The position numbers and the translations under genes were made by a program. Source: Streptomyces sp. CB02414 (lineage in GTDB: Bacteria > Actinomycetota > Actinomycetes > Streptomycetales > Streptomycetaceae). Taken from it: 64,000 nt of DNA. The notes beneath the pieces are model-generated. The model searched no databases. It saw nothing but the letters and a program-made list of their open reading frames with translations, and was not told the origin of the DNA. Numbering within the stretch: the first letter of the stretch is position 1; every line of letters begins with the position of its first letter. The stretch is taken from the NCBI RefSeq assembly GCF_001905385.1, contig NZ_LIPF01000010.1, positions 351,416 through 415,415 of the forward strand, read 5' to 3'. Below are positions 60,618-64,000 of this stretch, one piece after another.

Positions 60618-63113
60618 CTAGCGGCCCGCGCTGTCGACCACGGCGGACCACTCGTCGAGCAGCGCCTGCGCGGAGGCGTCGTCGGGACCCTCCGCCCACA
60701 GGTGGGTGACGGCCTCCGCCGGGTCGGGCAGCACCATCACCCAGCGCCCGTCCGTCTCCACCACGCGCACGCCGTCGGTGGTGTCCACGAAGCGGTCTCC
60801 GGCCGCCTCGACGACCCGCCGCATCACCAGGCCCTTGACGGCCCACGGGGTCGCCAGATCGCGCTTGAGGACGTGGGCGCGCGGGATCCGCGCGTCGATC
60901 TGGCTCAGGGTGAGCTGGGTCCGCGCCACCAGCCCGATCAGCCGCACGAAGGCGGCCGTACCGTCGTAGACGCTGCTGAACTCCGGGACGATGAAGCCGC
61001 CCTTGCCATCGCCGCCGAAGATCGTCCCGTCCTCGCCCCCGACCCGCGTCAGGTCGTCGGGGGACGTAGTCGTCCACTCGACCTGGGTGCCGTGGTAGGC
61101 GGCCACCTGCTCGGCGATCCTGGTGGTCGTCACCGGCAGCGCCACCCGTCCGCTGCGCCGCTCGGCCGCGATCAGGTCGAGCAGCACCAGCAGCGCCCGG
61201 TCGTCCTCGATGATGCGGCCCTTCTCGTCGACGAGCGAGAGCCGCTCACCGACCGGATCGAACCGCACACCGAACGCCGCCCGCGAGGAGGCCACGATCT
61301 CCCCGAGGCGCACCAGCCCCGAGCGCCGCATGTCGGCGGACTCGGTGGGCCTGGACTCGTCGAGGCCGGGGTTGATGGTCAGCGAGTCGACACCCAGCTT
61401 GCCGAGAAGGCTCGGCAGGACCAGTCCCGCACTGCCGTTGGAGGCATCGACGACCACCTTGAGCCCGGACTCCGCGATCCCGGTGATGTCGACGTTGCGC
61501 AGCAGCGATCCCGTGTACGAGTCGAAGACACTGGACGGGAAGTGCAGGTCACCGATCTCGCCGGGGAACGCCCGCCGGTACTCCTGCCGCGCGAACACCC
61601 TGTCCAGCTTCCGCTGGCTGCCCTGCGACAGGTCGGCACCCTGTCCGTCGAAGAACATGATGTCCACGGAGTCCGGCACGCCGGGCGTGGTCCGGATCAT
61701 GATGCCGCCGGCGCTGCCCCGCGCGGTCTGCTGCCTCGCGACGGGCAGCGGTACGTTCTCCAGGTCCCGTACGTCGATGGCGCTGGCCTGGAGCGCGGAG
61801 ATCACCGCCCGCTTCAGCGCACGCGCACCACGGGAGTGGTCGCGGGCCGTGGTGACGGTGGAACCCTTCTTGAGGGTCGTCGCGTAGGCGCCGGCCAGCC
61901 GTACGGCCAGCTCCGGTGTGATCTCCACGTTCAGGATGCCGGAGACCCCGCGGGCCCCGAAGAGGTGCGCCTGGCCCCGCGACTCCCAGATGACCGACGT
62001 GTTGACGAAGGCACCGGCCTCGATGGTCTTGAACGGGTAGACGCGGACGTTGCCCTGGATGATCGATTCTTCACCGACCAGGCACTCGTCTCCGATGACG
62101 GCGCCGTCCTCGATCCGCGCGGCGCGCATGATGTCGGTGTTCTTGCCGACGACGCAGCCCCGCAGATTGCTGTGCGGGCCGACGTACACGTTGTCGGCCA
62201 CCACCGCCTTGTGCAGGAAGGCACCGCTCTTGACGACGACGTTCGAGCCGACGACGGTGTGCTCCCGGATTTCGGCGCCGGCCTCCACCTTGGCGTAGTC
62301 GCCGACGTAGAGGGGTCCCCGGAGCACGGCGTCGGGATGCACCTCCGCGCCTTCTGCCACCCATACTCCGGGCGAGATCTCGAAGCCGTCGATGTCGACG
62401 TCGACCTTGCGCTCCAGGACGTCGGCCTGGGCCTTCACATAGCTCTCGTGCGTGCCGACGTCCTCCCAGTAGCCCTCGGCGACGTAGCCGTAGACGGGCT
62501 TGCCCTCCTTCATCAGCTGCGGGAAGACGTCACCGGACCAGTCCACGGGCACGTCGGGGTCGACGTAGTCGAACACCTCGGGTTCCATGACGTAGATGCC
62601 GGTGTTCACGGTGTCCGAGAAGACCTGGCCCCAGGTCGGCTTCTCCAGGAACCGCTCGACCTTGCCCTCGTCGTCGACGATGGTGATACCGAATTCCAGC
62701 GGATTGGGCACGCGTGTCAGACACACGGTGACGAGCGCACCCTTTTCCTTGTGGAAATTGATCAGGTCGGTGAGGTCGAAGTCGGTCAGGGCATCGCCGG
62801 AAATAACGAGGAAGGCATCGTCCTTCAACGCCTCTTCGGCGTTCTTGACGCTTCCGGCGGTACCGAGTGGCTTCTCCTCATTGGCATAGGTGAGCTCCAT
62901 TCCGAGCTCCTCGCCATCGCCGAAGTAGTTCTTGACCAGGGAGGCCAGGAACTGCACGGTGACGACGGTCTCGTTGAGCCCGTGCCTTTTCAGCAGCCGC
63001 AGAACGTGCTCCATGATCGGCCGGTTGGCCACCGGCAGGAGCGGCTTGGGCATGCTCGAGGTCATCGGCCGAAGGCGCGTGCCCTCGCCTCCAGCCATCA
63101 CGACGGCCTTCAT
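60618..63113 (-). CDS. manC: Fused NDP-sugar nucleotidyltransferase / phosphomannomutase-like protein
   Basis: An 831-residue three-part protein. An N-terminal nucleotidyltransferase (1-235) has 'MAGGEGTRLRPMTSSMPKPL'; a left-handed beta-helix (about 250-370) follows; then a phosphohexomutase-like region (about 380-831). The first part should make GDP-mannose or a related NDP-sugar. In the mutase part the usual TASHNP serine loop reads 'IRTTPGV' and the DGDxDR metal loop reads 'DPVGER', so mutase activity is doubtful. It lies between the CDP-alcohol phosphatidyltransferase and the DUF881 block; the product is probably for envelope glycans. Confidence 0.88.
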   Translation of the reverse strand: MKAVVMAGGEGTRLRPMTSSMPKPLLPVANRPIMEHVLRLLKRHGLNETVVTVQFLASLVKNYFGDGEELGMELTYANEEKPLGTAGSVKNAEEALKDDAFLVISGDALTDFDLTDLINFHKEKGALVTVCLTRVPNPLEFGITIVDDEGKVERFLEKPTWGQVFSDTVNTGIYVMEPEVFDYVDPDVPVDWSGDVFPQLMKEGKPVYGYVAEGYWEDVGTHESYVKAQADVLERKVDVDIDGFEISPGVWVAEGAEVHPDAVLRGPLYVGDYAKVEAGAEIREHTVVGSNVVVKSGAFLHKAVVADNVYVGPHSNLRGCVVGKNTDIMRAARIEDGAVIGDECLVGEESIIQGNVRVYPFKTIEAGAFVNTSVIWESRGQAHLFGARGVSGILNVEITPELAVRLAGAYATTLKKGSTVTTARDHSRGARALKRAVISALQASAIDVRDLENVPLPVARQQTARGSAGGIMIRTTPGVPDSVDIMFFDGQGADLSQGSQRKLDRVFARQEYRRAFPGEIGDLHFPSSVFDSYTGSLLRNVDITGIAESGLKVVVDASNGSAGLVLPSLLGKLGVDSLTINPGLDESRPTESADMRRSGLVRLGEIVASSRAAFGVRFDPVGERLSLVDEKGRIIEDDRALLVLLDLIAAERRSGRVALPVTTTRIAEQVAAYHGTQVEWTTTSPDDLTRVGGEDGTIFGGDGKGGFIVPEFSSVYDGTAAFVRLIGLVARTQLTLSQIDARIPRAHVLKRDLATPWAVKGLVMRRVVEAAGDRFVDTTDGVRVVETDGRWVMVLPDPAEAVTHLWAEGPDDASAQALLDEWSAVVDSAGR

Positions 63114-63228
63114 GTCGGAAGCGTCCTCCTCTAAGAGACGACGGATTGACCGACTTCACCCGTCCAGGGTCCCGCACTTTTGCAGCGCGGGCCATCCGGC
63201 GTCAGTGCCGCACAATCGGCGAACGAGT

Positions 63229-63837
63229 TCAATCGGCCGTGGCGTCCGCACGGACCAAGCGGCGGACCTGCACCACGTAGAGAACACCTGCCCACCAGTA
63301 CAGGGTTGTACCCCATCCGGCGAACGCCCATCCGAAAACGGCAGCGAGTGACGCGATCCATCCGCTTCCGTCACTGAGCAGAAGCAGGGGGAAGGCGTAC
63401 ATGAGGTTGAAGGTGGCGGCCTTGCCCAGGAAGTTCACCTGCGGCGGCGGATAGCCGTGCCGGCGGAGGATGCCGACCATCACGAGCAGAACCGCTTCGC
63501 GGGCAAGCAGTACAAGGGTCAACCACAGCGGAAGAATCTCCCGCCAGGTGAGCCCCACCAAGGTCGACAGGATGTAGAGCCGGTCGGCCGCGGGATCCAG
63601 GAGCCGTCCGAGGCTGCTGATCTGGTTCCAGCGCCGCGCGAGCTTCCCGTCCAGATAGTCACTGACCCCGCTCAGGGCCAGGACCAACAGCGCCCAGCCG
63701 TCGCTCTGCGGGCCCCCGAACTCGGGCCTGAGGATCAGCCACAGGAACAGGGGTACGCCGGCGAGACGCGCCATGCTGAGGATGTTCGGGATGGTGAGGA
63801 CCCGGTCGGTCTGCACGCGGGTCTCCTGGACCTCCAC
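63229..63837 (-). CDS. pgsA2: CDP-alcohol phosphatidyltransferase (PgsA2-like)
   Basis: A 202-residue integral membrane enzyme with the family motif spread as 'SDYLDGKLARRW' and 'GRLLDPAADRLY' (D-G-x2-A-R-x8-G-x3-D-x3-D). It makes a phospholipid from CDP-diacylglycerol and an alcohol; phosphatidylglycerol phosphate or cardiolipin is likely by homology to the pgsA2 position in mycobacteria. The GTG has AGGAGG 7 bases upstream. The rRNA terminator lies 58 bp upstream of its start. Confidence 0.88.
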   Translation of the reverse strand: MEVQETRVQTDRVLTIPNILSMARLAGVPLFLWLILRPEFGGPQSDGWALLVLALSGVSDYLDGKLARRWNQISSLGRLLDPAADRLYILSTLVGLTWREILPLWLTLVLLAREAVLLVMVGILRRHGYPPPQVNFLGKAATFNLMYAFPLLLLSDGSGWIASLAAVFGWAFAGWGTTLYWWAGVLYVVQVRRLVRADATAD

Positions 63838-63894
63838 GCGGGGGCCTCCTGGGGTGAAACGAGCCAATGATGCTCCCTGACCTTACCTCAACGC

Positions 63895-63940
63895 AAAAAA
63901 GCTCCGGCTCTCGGGCTGTGTGCCCAAGAGCCGGAGCTCT
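63895..63940 (-). terminator. Terminator of the rRNA operon
   Basis: On the minus strand AGAGCTCCGGCTCT pairs with AGAGCCGGAGCT around a short loop, followed by a run of six T. It lies directly below the 5S rRNA end. This classic intrinsic terminator is rare in such high-GC DNA and typical of rrn operons. Confidence 0.95.
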
Positions 63941-63946
63941 AAGAGG

Positions 63947-64000
63947 AGTTCGGCGGCGTCCTACTCTCCCACAGGGTCCCCCCTGCAGTACCATCGGCGC
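63947..64000 (-). rRNA. rrf: 5S ribosomal RNA, 3' part
   Basis: On the minus strand the window's last bases read GGTACTGCAGGGGGGACC ... GTGGGAGAGTAGGACGCC, the 3' half of a streptomycete 5S rRNA. The 5' half and the 23S and 16S genes must lie outside the window to the right. The exact 3' end is uncertain by a few bases. Confidence 0.95.

Noticed and set aside
58974..63134. A 1386-codon open frame on the plus strand antisense to the ManC-like and DUF881 genes
   Set aside because: It has no family motif, is composed of Arg/Val/Gly/Asp shadow sequence, and mirrors real genes on the other strand; such long antisense frames are expected at very high GC.

Overview
The window is chromosomal DNA of a Streptomyces or a very close relative. 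Base composition is about 70% GC or higher, with strong GC at third codon positions and frequent GTG starts. The gene content is typical of the genus: a divergent third elongation factor Tu (EF-Tu3 type), an apolipoprotein N-acyltransferase, a DUF5999 protein, many lipoproteins, and regulators with palindromic operators beside their own genes. Species cannot be named from the sequence alone. About 70 protein genes fill both strands in short operons. No insertion sequence, prophage, CRISPR array or tRNA gene was seen. An rRNA operon enters from the right-hand edge, because the 3' end of a 5S rRNA and its terminator lie at 63895-64000 on the minus strand.

Region by region. 1-11.9 kb: housekeeping and stress genes (CoA-binding protein, YbaK-type deacylase, XRE-cupin regulator, two left-handed beta-helix proteins including a gamma carbonic anhydrase, DedA, thioesterase), a tandem pair of paralogous membrane-anchored proteins, a spermidine synthase-like protein, EF-Tu3 behind a candidate small ORF and hairpin, AlkD-type DNA glycosylase and undecaprenyl-diphosphatase. 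11.9-25.4 kb: SDR enzymes, Lnt, Gfo/Idh oxidoreductase, an FAD monooxygenase/TetR pair with two visible operators, uracil-DNA glycosylase, a peptide-type solute-binding lipoprotein, two FabG-like reductases, a repeat-rich surface protein, and a HipA-like kinase with DUF3037 that is overlapped by a candidate 14-codon leader. 25.5-30.5 kb: an Opp/Nik-type ABC importer with a fused double permease behind a Zur-box-like palindrome. 30.5-45 kb: an eroded stretch, a Rieske lipoprotein, flavin/F420-fold proteins, LysR, MocR and PadR regulators, three EamA transporters (one behind a candidate proline-rich leader peptide and a Shine-Dalgarno-masking hairpin), PhzF, a CPBP protease and a GCS2-family ligase. 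45-49.5 kb: a degenerate DUF1707 gene and a complete molybdate locus (HTH-TOBE protein, modABC, di-MOP molbindin).

49.5-64 kb holds an actinobacterial core block: glycine decarboxylase GcvP behind a glycine riboswitch, a PRC-barrel protein, DNA polymerase IV with a 24-bp minisatellite at its 3' end, MerR, DUF151, MerR (FtsR-like), zinc-ribbon/FHA protein (GarA/OdhI-like), DUF881, small basic protein, DUF881, a ManC-like nucleotidyltransferase/phosphomannomutase fusion, and a CDP-alcohol phosphatidyltransferase. From memory, this order matches the mycobacterial pgsA2-DUF881-sbp-DUF881-gcvH-garA-MerR-DUF151-MerR-gcvB block, without gcvH and with extra genes inserted. The conserved arrangement links glycine/one-carbon metabolism, FHA control of central metabolism and envelope or division functions.

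The most interesting unexplained signals are: (1) the leader peptide and hairpin ahead of the EamA transporter; (2) the microORF overlapping the HipA-like kinase start; (3) the Zur-like site on a fused-permease importer; (4) the minisatellite that sets the dinB C-terminus; (5) the small ORF and hairpin before tuf3; and (6) the loss of catalytic residues in the phosphomannomutase half of the ManC-like fusion. All were read by eye. No database search or folding program was run.
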